From Comamonadaceae bacterium PBBC1 (lineage in GTDB: Bacteria; Pseudomonadota; Gammaproteobacteria; Burkholderiales; Burkholderiaceae_C), in contig NKIP01000008.1 in NCBI GenBank assembly GCA_002256145.1, forward strand, positions 62,001 to 126,000: DNA of 64,000 nt, in the 5' to 3' direction. The notes beneath the pieces were generated by a model. That model was given only the letters and a program-made list of their open reading frames with translations. It did no database searches and was not told the origin of the DNA. How positions within the stretch are numbered: position 1 is the stretch's first letter; the number at the start of each line of letters is the position of its first letter. The translations under genes and the position numbers were made by a program. Shown here one piece after another: positions 8,360-16,493 of this stretch.

Positions 8360-8704
8360 ATGAAAAAATACCTGCTTGTCATGTCGGCACTGGCCATCAG
8401 CTTTGGCGCCATGGCCAAATTGCCCGCCTTGAGCGACGAGGCCAAAGCCAAGGCCGTAGAAGCCGCTGCCAAAACCGCACACGGCAACAAAGTGGCCGAT
8501 TTCCAGCTGTGCAAGTCACGCGAAAAAGTGGCGGCGCACTATTACAAAACCAATGGCAAGGGCAAAGCTGCACCCACGGCCACACCCGCTTGCGTGGACC
8601 CGGGTGCTTACAAGCCTGCTGAAACCACGGCGGCGGCCGCCGCAGCAGCGCCTGCCGCAGCTGCTGGGGCCAAGCCAGCGGCAGCACCAGCCAAAAAAGG
8701 CTGA
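8360..8704 (+). CDS. Small Ala-rich periplasmic protein of the formate dehydrogenase operon
   Basis: A 114-residue protein with a clear signal peptide ending AMA and a small domain containing two cysteines (contexts FQLCKSR and TPACVDP). Its C-terminal tail consists mainly of Ala, Pro and Lys. No family was recognised. It follows fdhC by 14 bp with a good ribosome binding site (CAGGAGA) and precedes a terminator, so it is the last gene of the operon. The cysteine spacing rules out a CxxCH haem motif. A role as a periplasmic assembly factor is only a guess. Confidence 0.7.
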   Translation: MKKYLLVMSALAISFGAMAKLPALSDEAKAKAVEAAAKTAHGNKVADFQLCKSREKVAAHYYKTNGKGKAAPTATPACVDPGAYKPAETTAAAAAAAPAAAAGAKPAAAPAKKG

Positions 8705-8726
8705 TCCTTTTTTCTGCGTCACTGCC

Positions 8727-8758
8727 AAATCCCCCGTCGGCAACGTCGGGGGATTTTT
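8727..8758 (+). terminator. Intrinsic terminator after the formate dehydrogenase operon
   Basis: A perfect 10-bp stem (8727-8736 against 8747-8756) rich in G-C ends in a run of five T residues. It separates the structural operon from fdhD, which therefore probably has its own transcription start. Confidence 0.85.
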
Positions 8759-8774
8759 ACGTTAGGCTCTTGCC

Positions 8775-9653
8775 ATGTCTGCTGTTATGAATACCCCTGT
8801 GCCCATATTGGCCAAGCCCCACATCACGCAAGCGCGTGCACCCCTGACCCGCAACGTGAAGGTGTGCAACGAATGGGGTGAACACTCCGAAACACAAATC
8901 CCCGCCGAGAGGGCACTGACCGTTTATTTGGACAAAAAAGAACTGGTGACGCTGATGACCTTGGGTGCTGAGCCCGAATGGTTGGTCTTGGGCTTTTTGC
9001 GCAACCAACGTTTGGTGGATTCGGTGGACCAAATTGAATCGATCACCGTGGACTGGACGATTGGAGAAGGCGAAATCGGTGAGCCCGGCGTGGCGGCTGT
9101 CAAAACCCGCGCGGGGGCTCAAGTGGTGGTTGAGCGCAGTGCTGACCGCGTGGTGACCACAGGTTGCGGTCAAGGCAGCGTGTTTGGCGACCTCATGGCC
9201 CACATTGACGAGATTCAATTGCCACCCGCTCAAATCACGCAAAGCCAGCTGTATGGTTTGGTCAATGCCATTCGCTTGCAGGAAACCACCTACAAATCGT
9301 CCGGCTCGGTGCACGGTTGCGCCTTGTTTCAGGGCGACGAGATGCTCATGTTTGTGGAAGACGTGGGCCGGCACAACGCGGTCGACACCATTGCGGGCTG
9401 GATGTGGATGAACGATGTGAGCGGCCAAGACAAGGTGTTCTACACCACAGGCCGTTTGACCAGCGAGATGGTGATCAAATCCGCCCAGATGGGCGTGCCC
9501 GTGGTCGTGTCGCGCAGCGGCATCACCCAAATGGGGCTCGATGTCTCCAAACGACTGGGTCTGTGCGCCATCGGCCGCGCCACCAACAAGCGCTTTTTGT
9601 GCTTCAGTGCCCCAGAGCGCTTGGTCTGGCAGCCTGAGCTGCTGACACCTTGA
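8775..9653 (+). CDS. fdhD: FdhD, sulfur carrier for formate dehydrogenase maturation
   Basis: A 292-residue protein of the FdhD family, which passes sulfur from cysteine desulfurase to the molybdenum cofactor of formate dehydrogenase in the cytoplasm. Conserved blocks include TTGCGQGS (Cys131), the stretch with HGCALF, and EDVGRHNA(V)D. Escherichia coli FdhD carries a CxxC pair in the first block, whereas only Cys131 is present here. It lies directly behind the enzyme operon that needs it, just after a terminator. Confidence 0.93.
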   Translation: MSAVMNTPVPILAKPHITQARAPLTRNVKVCNEWGEHSETQIPAERALTVYLDKKELVTLMTLGAEPEWLVLGFLRNQRLVDSVDQIESITVDWTIGEGEIGEPGVAAVKTRAGAQVVVERSADRVVTTGCGQGSVFGDLMAHIDEIQLPPAQITQSQLYGLVNAIRLQETTYKSSGSVHGCALFQGDEMLMFVEDVGRHNAVDTIAGWMWMNDVSGQDKVFYTTGRLTSEMVIKSAQMGVPVVVSRSGITQMGLDVSKRLGLCAIGRATNKRFLCFSAPERLVWQPELLTP

Positions 9654-9723
9654 CAACCTGACTGTCTGACAGGTCCAACTACACGAGGCGACAGTTTTAA
9701 AGCCCATGCGTTCACTGTCGCTG

Positions 9724-9751
9724 TGTCGGACCTGAAGGTACCGACCTACAA
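9724..9751. repeat. Palindromic intergenic repeat, GTCGG/CCGAC family
   Basis: A 28-bp imperfect palindrome beginning TGTCGGACCTGAAGG and ending CCGACCTACAA lies in the 175-bp gap between the convergent fdhD and crotonase genes. Two closely similar copies occur at 60581-60647. Its size, palindromic form and intergenic position fit a REP-type element. Confidence 0.55.
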
Positions 9752-9828
9752 ATCTCTAGCAAGTCGATCCTTGAGGGTCCGTCGTGTCATCTCTTCGCGA
9801 AATGACATTCTGAAGATGGATCATCGTC

Positions 9829-10608
9829 TCACCCGTGGATGAACTTCGGCGCACGTTTGTTCAAAAACGCGTCCATGCCTTCTTTTTGGTCAGCGGTGGC
9901 AAACAGACCGTGGAACATGCGGCGCTCGAACATCACGCCGTCGCTCAGGCCGCTCTCAAAGGCGCGGTTCACGCTTTCTTTGGCCGCCATCACCGACAAC
10001 TGGCCATAGCCACAAATCATCAAAGCAGCGCCCAGAGCTTCGTCCATCAGCTTGTCCAGCGGCACGACACGACTGACCAAACCGCCGCGCTCGGCTTCGT
10101 TGGCATCCATCATGCGCCCGGTGAGCACCAGGTCCATGGCCTTGGACTTGCCCATGGCGCGGGGCAGACGCTGCGTGCCGCCAGCACCAGGGATGATGCC
10201 GATCTTGATTTCGGGCTGACCAAACTTGGCGTTGTCAGCGGCGATGATGAAGTCGCACATCATGGCAAGTTCGCAACCACCGCCCAGTGCAAAGCCACTC
10301 ACGGCCGCGATCACCGGTTTGCGAATGCTGCGGATGGTTTCCCAGTTGCGGGTGATGAAGTCGTTTTTATAGACCTCATGGAAATTGAATTTGGCCATGG
10401 CCGCGATATCGGCACCCGCTGCAAAGGCCTTTTCGCTGCCGGTGATGATGATGCAGCCGATGGCTTCGTCGGCGTCGAAGGCTTTGAGCGCAGTGCCCAG
10501 CTCGTCCATCAAGGCCCCGTTGAGCGCATTCAGGGCTTTGGGGCGGTTGAGGGTGATGATGCCCACTTGGCCGCCTTCGGTGCGGACTTCGATGTTTTCG
10601 TAGCTCAT
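9829..10608 (-). CDS. Enoyl-CoA hydratase (crotonase family)
   Basis: A 259-residue crotonase. It keeps the oxyanion-hole and catalytic segments: GGGCELAM with the first catalytic Glu, and FGQPEIKIG with the second, followed by PGAGGTQRL. Both glutamates present means a real hydratase, acting on a 2-enoyl-CoA. The start is set at ATG 10608, behind a GGAG site, because the upstream extension has no family character. It stands divergent from paaG across a TetR-type palindrome. It may therefore serve as the PaaF-like hydratase of phenylacetate breakdown, or as a general beta-oxidation enzyme. Confidence 0.88.
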   Translation of the reverse strand: MSYENIEVRTEGGQVGIITLNRPKALNALNGALMDELGTALKAFDADEAIGCIIITGSEKAFAAGADIAAMAKFNFHEVYKNDFITRNWETIRSIRKPVIAAVSGFALGGGCELAMMCDFIIAADNAKFGQPEIKIGIIPGAGGTQRLPRAMGKSKAMDLVLTGRMMDANEAERGGLVSRVVPLDKLMDEALGAALMICGYGQLSVMAAKESVNRAFESGLSDGVMFERRMFHGLFATADQKEGMDAFLNKRAPKFIHG

Positions 10609-10701
10609 GGTTTTCTCCAGCAGTGATGTCAAACGGTGACTATAACCACGCCAGCTGTACCAAGCCTGTCGCTCTGGCGTTGGGGTGTGCATAGGGAAAA
10701 C

Positions 10702-10727
10702 ATTAACCAACCGTGCGGTCGGTTAAT
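10702..10727. promoter_or_regulatory. TetR-type operator between crotonase and paaG
   Basis: Two 12-bp half sites, ATTAACCAACCG (10702-10713) and CGGTCGGTTAAT (10716-10727), are inverted repeats with one mismatch and a 2-bp spacer. TetR-family repressors such as PaaR, which responds to phenylacetyl-CoA, control many paa operons of betaproteobacteria through ACCG...CGGT palindromes. The site ends 29 bp before the paaG ATG. No tetR gene is in the window. Confidence 0.6.
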
Positions 10728-10756
10728 GGTACATTCGGGGATTCAGGAGACACGAC

Positions 10757-11557
10757 ATGACCGAATCCACCGCATCGGTGCTGTATGAAGTGCGAGGCGC
10801 TGTGGCGCTGGTCACGCTCAACCGCCCACAGGCCCTCAACAGTTTCACACGCGAAATGCACCACGCTTTGTGGGCAGCCTTTGACCAAGCCGAGGGCAAC
10901 CCTGCCGTGCGTGCCTTGGTTTTGACGGGTGCAGGTCGTGGCTTTTGTGCCGGACTTGATTTGTCCGAACTCGATTTCACCCCGGGCCCCGGCTTGCTCG
11001 AACGAGCCGACCCCGGGCCGGTCATCAACGACGCCTTCAACCCCACCACGCGCCGCCTGCAGTCGCTGCGCATGCCGGTCATTTGCGCCGTCAATGGGGT
11101 TGCCGCAGGAGCCGGCGCATCGGTGGCCATGGCCTGCGACATCGCCATTGCCGCACCCACCGCCAGTTTTGTGCAGGCCTTCAGCAAGATTGGCCTGATT
11201 CCCGACGCTGGGGGCAGCTGGTTGCTGGTCGAGCGCCTGGGCCAGCCCCGCGCCCTGGCTTTGGCCATGACAGGTGACAAGTTGAGCGCCGACAAAGCCA
11301 AAGAGTGGGGCTTGATTTGGGAGGTGGCCGAGGACTGCGTGGCCGCCGCCCTGGCGATGGCCGAGAAGCTGGCGGTGATGCCGACCCAGGCCCTGGTGGC
11401 CACACGCCACTTGCTGCGCGATGCGGGCACCCGTTCGCTGGACGCGCACCTGAACGTCGAGCGTGACACGCAATCGGCGCTGGGCAAAACACACGACTAC
11501 ATGGAAGGCGTGAACGCCTTTTTGCAAAAACGCGCCCCGCAATTCACGGGCCAATGA
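10757..11557 (+). CDS. paaG: PaaG, ring-epoxide isomerase of phenylacetate catabolism
   Basis: A 266-residue crotonase-fold isomerase. In the pathway it converts the 1,2-epoxide of phenylacetyl-CoA to the oxepin-CoA and also shifts double bonds later on. The segment KIGLIPDAGGSWLL, with Asp in place of the hydratase Glu, is typical of PaaG, as is FTPGPGL after the first oxyanion-hole segment (GFCAGLDLS). A CAGGAGA site precedes the ATG. It is the first gene of a paaG-paaI-paaK run. The epoxidase genes paaABCDE and paaZ must lie outside the window. Confidence 0.92.
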   Translation: MTESTASVLYEVRGAVALVTLNRPQALNSFTREMHHALWAAFDQAEGNPAVRALVLTGAGRGFCAGLDLSELDFTPGPGLLERADPGPVINDAFNPTTRRLQSLRMPVICAVNGVAAGAGASVAMACDIAIAAPTASFVQAFSKIGLIPDAGGSWLLVERLGQPRALALAMTGDKLSADKAKEWGLIWEVAEDCVAAALAMAEKLAVMPTQALVATRHLLRDAGTRSLDAHLNVERDTQSALGKTHDYMEGVNAFLQKRAPQFTGQ

Positions 11558-11570
11558 TCCAAGGCAAACG

Positions 11571-12008
11571 ATGAGTACCCCAGACCCCAAAGCCCTCGCC
11601 CGTTTGGTGGGCGACACCATGTTCGCAGTCGACGTGGCCTCCAAAGACACCATGGGCATGGAGCTGCTGGCCTGCGAGCCCGGCCGTGCCCTGATGCGCA
11701 TGGTGGTCAAAGAGCTGCACCTGAATGGTCACAAGATCTGCCATGGCGGCTTCATCTTCACGCTGGCCGATTCCACCTTTGCCTTTGCCTGCAACAGCTA
11801 CAACAAGAACGCGGTGGCGGCGGGTTGCAGCATCGAATTTTTGAAGCCCGGCAAGCTGGGCGATGTGCTGACCTGCGAAGGCCTTGAACAAACACTCAGC
11901 GGACGCCATGGCATTTACGACATGAAAGTCAGCAACCAAAACGGTGAAGTGATTGCCATGTTCCGCGGCAAGAGCGCTCAAATTCAGGGCACGGTTGTGC
12001 CCGAGTGA
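11571..12008 (+). CDS. paaI: PaaI, phenylacetate-pathway acyl-CoA thioesterase
   Basis: A 145-residue hot-dog-fold thioesterase. The signature HGGFIFTLADS contains His58-Gly-Gly and Asp67, corresponding to the catalytic Asp of PaaI. The enzyme releases CoA from ring-hydroxylated phenylacetyl-CoA and so protects the CoA pool when the pathway stalls. It starts 13 bp after paaG and ends 33 bp before paaK, in the common order of betaproteobacteria. Confidence 0.93.
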   Translation: MSTPDPKALARLVGDTMFAVDVASKDTMGMELLACEPGRALMRMVVKELHLNGHKICHGGFIFTLADSTFAFACNSYNKNAVAAGCSIEFLKPGKLGDVLTCEGLEQTLSGRHGIYDMKVSNQNGEVIAMFRGKSAQIQGTVVPE

Positions 12009-12041
12009 AACCCTTTATTGATTTTGAATCTGGAGAACCTC

Positions 12042-13343
12042 ATGTCTGAAAAAGCCTTCCCCCTGGAGCCGATTGAAAAGGCCAGCATCGACGAGCTGCG
12101 CAGCCTGCAGCTCAAGCGCTTGAAGCAAACGCTGCAACACGCCTATGCCAATTCACCCGTGTACCGCGCCAAATTCGATGCCGCAGGCGTGCACCCCGAT
12201 GACTGCAAAACCCTGGCCGACATTGCCAAGTTCCCGTTCACCACCAAAGCCGACTTGCGCGACAGCTACCCCTTTGGCATGTTTGCCGTACCGCGTGAAA
12301 ACTGCGCCCGCATCCACGCGTCCAGCGGCACCACCGGCAAACCCACGGTGGTGGGTTACACCCTCAAAGACATCGACACCTGGTCCACCGTGGTGGCCCG
12401 CAGCATCCGCGCGGGGGGCGCCAAGCCCGGTGACATGGTGCACATCAGCTACGGATATGGCCTGTTCACCGGCGGCATGGGCGCACATTACGGTGCCGAA
12501 AAACTGGGCCTCACGGTCGTGCCTTTTGGGGGCGGTCAGACCGAACGCCAGGTGCAGCTGATTCAGGACTTCAAGTCCAACATCATCATGGTCACGCCCA
12601 GCTACATGCTGGCGATTGCCGACGAATTCGAGCGGCAAGGCATCGACCCCCAAACCAGCTCGCTGCGCATCGGCATCTTTGGCGCTGAGCCCTGGACCAA
12701 CGACATGCGCGCCGCGATTGAAAAGCGCATGGCCATCGACGCGGTCGACATCTATGGCCTGTCGGAAGTGATGGGGCCGGGTGTGGCCAGCGAATGCATC
12801 GAGACCAAAGACGGCCCGACCATCTGGGAAGACCATTTCTACCCCGAGATCATCAACCCCGAGACGGGCGAGCCGGTGGCCGATGGCGAAATGGGCGAGT
12901 TGGTCTTCACCAGCCTGACCAAGGAAGCGCTGCCCATCATCCGCTACCGCACCCGTGACCTGACGCGTCTGCTGCCCGGTACCGCACGCACCATGCGCCG
13001 CATGGAAAAGATCACCGGCCGCAGCGACGACATGATGATCATCCGGGGCGTGAACGTGTTCCCCAGCCAGATCGAAGAGCTGATTTTGAAGCGTGCCGAG
13101 TTGGCCCCGCACTACCAGTGCGTGTTGACCCGCGAAGGCCCGATGGATGACCTGAAAGTGGTGGTTGAGACCAAGCCGGGTGTCTCCCCCGAGAGCGTCG
13201 AAGCCCGCGCAGCGGCCAAACAGTTGCAGCACGAGATCAAAGTGTTCATCGGCTCCAGCGTGGCGATTGAACTCAAAACCGAAGGCGGCGTGGAGCGCAG
13301 TCAGGGCAAAGCCAAGCGGGTTTTGGATTTGCGCAGCAAGTGA
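12042..13343 (+). CDS. paaK: PaaK, phenylacetate-CoA ligase
   Basis: A 433-residue member of the adenylate-forming ligase family that activates phenylacetate with ATP and CoA, the first step of the pathway. The AMP-binding motif SSGTTGKPT is at about residues 93-101, followed by YGYGLFTGG and the typical GAEPWT. The C-terminal part carries the hinge segment RSDDMMIIRGVNVFPSQIE. The ATG at 12042 is preferred to an upstream ATT-type extension because a GGAGA site lies 7 bp before it. Length equals that of other PaaK proteins. Confidence 0.95.
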   Translation: MSEKAFPLEPIEKASIDELRSLQLKRLKQTLQHAYANSPVYRAKFDAAGVHPDDCKTLADIAKFPFTTKADLRDSYPFGMFAVPRENCARIHASSGTTGKPTVVGYTLKDIDTWSTVVARSIRAGGAKPGDMVHISYGYGLFTGGMGAHYGAEKLGLTVVPFGGGQTERQVQLIQDFKSNIIMVTPSYMLAIADEFERQGIDPQTSSLRIGIFGAEPWTNDMRAAIEKRMAIDAVDIYGLSEVMGPGVASECIETKDGPTIWEDHFYPEIINPETGEPVADGEMGELVFTSLTKEALPIIRYRTRDLTRLLPGTARTMRRMEKITGRSDDMMIIRGVNVFPSQIEELILKRAELAPHYQCVLTREGPMDDLKVVVETKPGVSPESVEARAAAKQLQHEIKVFIGSSVAIELKTEGGVERSQGKAKRVLDLRSK

Positions 13344-13397
13344 CGCGGCTTGCGGGCAACACGCGCCCGCATGGACCCCAATGGGTCCAGCTGAGCC

Positions 13398-15167
13398 TCA
13401 CGCTGCAGGCCAGCCGCTTTGGCGGCCCTCGGCCGTGGCCAGTTTCCAGGTGCTGGACTCCTCGGGCATTTTCATGGGCAAGCGCAGCAGGCGTTTGTCG
13501 CGTGCGACCAGGGCGATGAATTGACGTTCTTGGCCGAGCAAAGCGCTCAGCTCCTCGAGTTTGTTCAGACGCCAACTGCCGCCTTGGCCCTTGTTCCCCA
13601 CGTCCAGCCCCAACCACTCGTCACCTGCGGCCAGGCCTGCTGCCTCGGCAGCGCTGTGGCGCAGCACGCTTTTGACGTGCACATGGCCACTGTTTTCGTT
13701 CACGCGCAGGCCCAGGCGCTGTGCCAGGGAGCCGGCTTCGGACTTGATGTCAATGCCCTGACTTGACAGCAGTTCGCGCAGGGGCAGGTCATGGGTGCTG
13801 TGCACCCAGGCCTGGATTTCAGCTTGCCAACTGCGCCCGGTCAGGGCGAGCAACTCGTCGAGCAAATCCTGCTCGCGCATGGGCCCAGCTTTGCAGCGTT
13901 TCCACAGGCCGCGCATCACGCTGTCCAGGGTGTGGCCTTCTTTGCGCAGGCTCAAGTCCAGACACAAGGCGACCAATGAACCTTTGCTGTAATAACTCAC
14001 GGTGGCGTTGAGTGTGTTTTCGTCCTGGCGGTAGTACTTGACCCAGGCGTCAAAGCTGGCCTGTGCCACAGTCTGAACATGGCGGCCTGGCGTTTGCTGA
14101 ACTTGGTTGATGGCTTGGCCCAAGAGCTTCAGGTAAGTGGCATCGTCAATCAGGCCCGCTCGGCGCAGCAGCAGATCGTCGTAATAACTGGTGAAGCCTT
14201 CAAAAAACCACAGCAGTGGCGTGTAGTTTTCTTGGGTGTAGTCGTAGCTGGCCAAGGCATCTGGGCGCAGTTGCTTGACGTTCCAAGTGTGAAAGTACTC
14301 ATGGCTGATCAGCCCCAACAAGGTGGTGTAACCCTCGCTGGCAAACGGGCGGCCCTGCTTGTGCACGAGGCGTGGCAGGTCGGCGCGGTTGCAGATCAGC
14401 GCAGTGCTGTTGACGTGTTCCAGCCCGCCGTAGCCGTCGCTCACGGCGTTGAGCATGAAGAGGTAACTTTGGTGAGGTGCTTTGGAGCCGGCCTGCGAGC
14501 CTTGTCCGTGCCAAAAGCGAATTTCAGCCTCGCAGATTTTTTGTGCATCGGCCAGCAGGCGGTCACCATCAAAAGAGGCCAGAGCACCGGCCACCACAAA
14601 GCGGTGCGCAATGCCGCAAGCCGAAAACTGACCGCTCCAAAACTCGCCCAACTCCACCGGACAATCCACCAGTTCGTCGTAGTTGACAGCTTGGTACAGG
14701 CCAAAGCCTTTTTTGTCGGTTTTGACGGGTGTCAGGCCCGTGGCGGCTTGCCAGGTCGCTTGGCCTTTGACGGCGGGCAGCAGCAGCTGGTGCGGCGCAT
14801 GCTCTTGACCATGCACCCGCAAGCAAAGACTGGTGCCATTGAAAAAACCGCGCTGGCTGTCGAGCCAAGCGGTGCGCACCGACGGGTCAAAGGCATAGAC
14901 CTCGTAGCTGAGCACCAAAGCTTGATCGCGCTTGCAGCTCATCACCCATGTGCATTTGTCCTGTTGGCTCAAGGCGATGCTGCGACGGCCTTGTTTGGCC
15001 GTGAGTTTTTGCAGGTTTTTGGCAAATTCGCGCACCAGATAACTGCCGGGAATCCAGACTGGCAGTGACACGGTTTGAGTGGCTTGGGGCTCCGGGATGG
15101 TCAGCGTGACACGAAACAAGTGGGCGTGCAGGTCGGCGGCTTCAACGGTGTAGTGGATGGCGGTCAT
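13398..15167 (-). CDS. M61-family metallopeptidase with PDZ domain
   Basis: A 589-residue protein of the glycyl aminopeptidase-like M61 family. The zinc motif HEYFH lies at residues 289-293 with the third ligand Glu in the later FFEGFTSYYDD segment. An N-terminal beta domain precedes the catalytic domain, and a PDZ-like domain occupies about the last 90 residues. No signal peptide is evident, so it probably acts in the cytoplasm. Its substrates in bacteria are poorly known. It is convergent with paaK. The upstream gap holds a palindromic repeat. Confidence 0.88.
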   Translation of the reverse strand: MTAIHYTVEAADLHAHLFRVTLTIPEPQATQTVSLPVWIPGSYLVREFAKNLQKLTAKQGRRSIALSQQDKCTWVMSCKRDQALVLSYEVYAFDPSVRTAWLDSQRGFFNGTSLCLRVHGQEHAPHQLLLPAVKGQATWQAATGLTPVKTDKKGFGLYQAVNYDELVDCPVELGEFWSGQFSACGIAHRFVVAGALASFDGDRLLADAQKICEAEIRFWHGQGSQAGSKAPHQSYLFMLNAVSDGYGGLEHVNSTALICNRADLPRLVHKQGRPFASEGYTTLLGLISHEYFHTWNVKQLRPDALASYDYTQENYTPLLWFFEGFTSYYDDLLLRRAGLIDDATYLKLLGQAINQVQQTPGRHVQTVAQASFDAWVKYYRQDENTLNATVSYYSKGSLVALCLDLSLRKEGHTLDSVMRGLWKRCKAGPMREQDLLDELLALTGRSWQAEIQAWVHSTHDLPLRELLSSQGIDIKSEAGSLAQRLGLRVNENSGHVHVKSVLRHSAAEAAGLAAGDEWLGLDVGNKGQGGSWRLNKLEELSALLGQERQFIALVARDKRLLRLPMKMPEESSTWKLATAEGRQSGWPAA

Positions 15168-15237
15168 GGGTCAAGGCTGAAATGGGGGGGGGCTTGGCTT
15201 GCAGGGCTGGGTTGGGAGGGGACAGCAGACCACGCCC

Positions 15238-15263
15238 ATCGCCCACAGGGGTGGGCTCCTGCA
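15238..15263. repeat. Palindromic intergenic repeat, GGGCTCC/GGAGCCC family
   Basis: ATCGCCCACAGGGGTGGGCT is followed by CCTGCA in the gap between the M61 peptidase and DUF3429 genes. It is the same sequence, in inverse orientation, as the repeats at 39487 and 39629, including the flanking CACGCCC. The palindrome is GCCCAC-(4)-GTGGGC. Confidence 0.7.
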
Positions 15264-15287
15264 AAAACGTGTGCGGGGTGCTTGGGC

Positions 15288-15743
15288 TCAGGTGGCGCCT
15301 GCGGCCAAAAAACAGCTCAGGCTGGCCACGATGGTCAGCTGCAAGCGCATGGGCAGCCACGGTGCCAGGCCTGCGGCAGGCCATGTGCGCCGGTCCATCA
15401 CGTAGCAGCCGATCAGCACAAATCCCAGCAAGGGCAAACCGGCAAAGGCGGGCATCATCACGCCGACCCAAGCCAGGATGGAAGGCACCACGCCCCAGGT
15501 GAAATGGATGCGCGCAGCGTTGGGCACGATCAAGGCATTGCGAAACCCCACACCCCAGTGAATGCCCCCCAAAAAGGACACGATCACTGCGCCATAGCCC
15601 TGCATGGCCAAGGCCACATAAGGGTGCAAGTCAGGACCCACCAACCACAGACACAGGGCCAAAAACACAAAAGGGATCAAGCCTGCATAACCCAGGCGTC
15701 GGATCCATTGCCAAGTAGGGTCTTCGCTGGTGTTCATGTTCAT
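15288..15743 (-). CDS. DUF3429 membrane protein
   Basis: A 151-residue protein with four to five hydrophobic helices and the family-typical stretch SFLGGIHWG near the second helix. It belongs to the DUF3429 inner-membrane family, whose function is unknown. Its ATG overlaps the dsbC stop by 4 bp, so the two are translated together. An alternative ATG lies two codons downstream. Confidence 0.8.
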   Translation of the reverse strand: MNMNTSEDPTWQWIRRLGYAGLIPFVFLALCLWLVGPDLHPYVALAMQGYGAVIVSFLGGIHWGVGFRNALIVPNAARIHFTWGVVPSILAWVGVMMPAFAGLPLLGFVLIGCYVMDRRTWPAAGLAPWLPMRLQLTIVASLSCFLAAGAT

Positions 15744-16456
15744 TTGATGTCAGCGAGCATTTTTTCGATCTGGGCCAAAGGCACAGCACCTGGCACGCGT
15801 GTGCCATCGGCCAACAAGATCATGGGTGTTCCGGTGATGCGGTTCTTCTTGCCAAATTCCACCACGGTGTCAATGGCGCTGGCATCGCAGTTGGCTGTCA
15901 CCGGCACTGTCGCGTTGATCATCCAGTCGTTCCAGGTTTTGGCTTTGTCTTTGGCGCACCAGATGTTTTTGGACTTGGTCTTGGAGTCCTCGCCCAAGAT
16001 GGGGTAGAGGAAGTGATAGATGGTCACGTTGTCCAGCTTTTGCAGGTCTTTCTCGAAGCGCTTGCAGTAGCCGCAGTTGGGATCGGCGAACACCGCCAAT
16101 TTGCGTTTGCCGTTGCCGCGCACCTGGGTGAAGGCGGTTTTCAGGGGCAACTGGTCAAAGGGGATGGCCGACAGTTTGTCCATGCGCTCTTCGGTCAGGT
16201 TGCGTTTTTGCTTGACGTCGATCAGCGCCCCTTGGATCAAAAAGTTGCCCTCGGCGTCGCTGTACATCACATCGTTGCCCATGCGGATTTCATAGAGGCC
16301 GTTCATCGGCGTTTTGCTGACCTCGTCAATTTTGGGCAGGTTGCTCAGGCGCTCGCTCAGGTTTTTGCGGATGGTGGCTTCTTGGGCCATCACGCTGCCC
16401 AAAGACAAAGCGGTGGTGGCCACAATCAAGGCCAACTTGGAGAGAACGAACTTCAT
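15740..16456 (-). CDS. dsbC: DsbC-type disulfide isomerase
   Basis: A 238-residue periplasmic protein with a signal peptide (residues 1-24, ending VMAQ), an N-terminal dimerisation domain and a thioredoxin domain. The active site is Cys128-Gly-Tyr-Cys131 in FADPNCGYCKRF, as in DsbC. It shuffles wrong disulfides in exported proteins. The start is ATG 16456; the codons before it lack a signal and a ribosome binding site. A second cysteine pair in the C-terminal half (IWCAKD and TANCDA) matches the structural disulfide of the family. Confidence 0.93.
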   Translation of the reverse strand: MKFVLSKLALIVATTALSLGSVMAQEATIRKNLSERLSNLPKIDEVSKTPMNGLYEIRMGNDVMYSDAEGNFLIQGALIDVKQKRNLTEERMDKLSAIPFDQLPLKTAFTQVRGNGKRKLAVFADPNCGYCKRFEKDLQKLDNVTIYHFLYPILGEDSKTKSKNIWCAKDKAKTWNDWMINATVPVTANCDASAIDTVVEFGKKNRITGTPMILLADGTRVPGAVPLAQIEKMLADIK

Positions 16457-16493
16457 AAAAACGCTTTCAGATGCAGAAAAACAAAAGGGCAGT

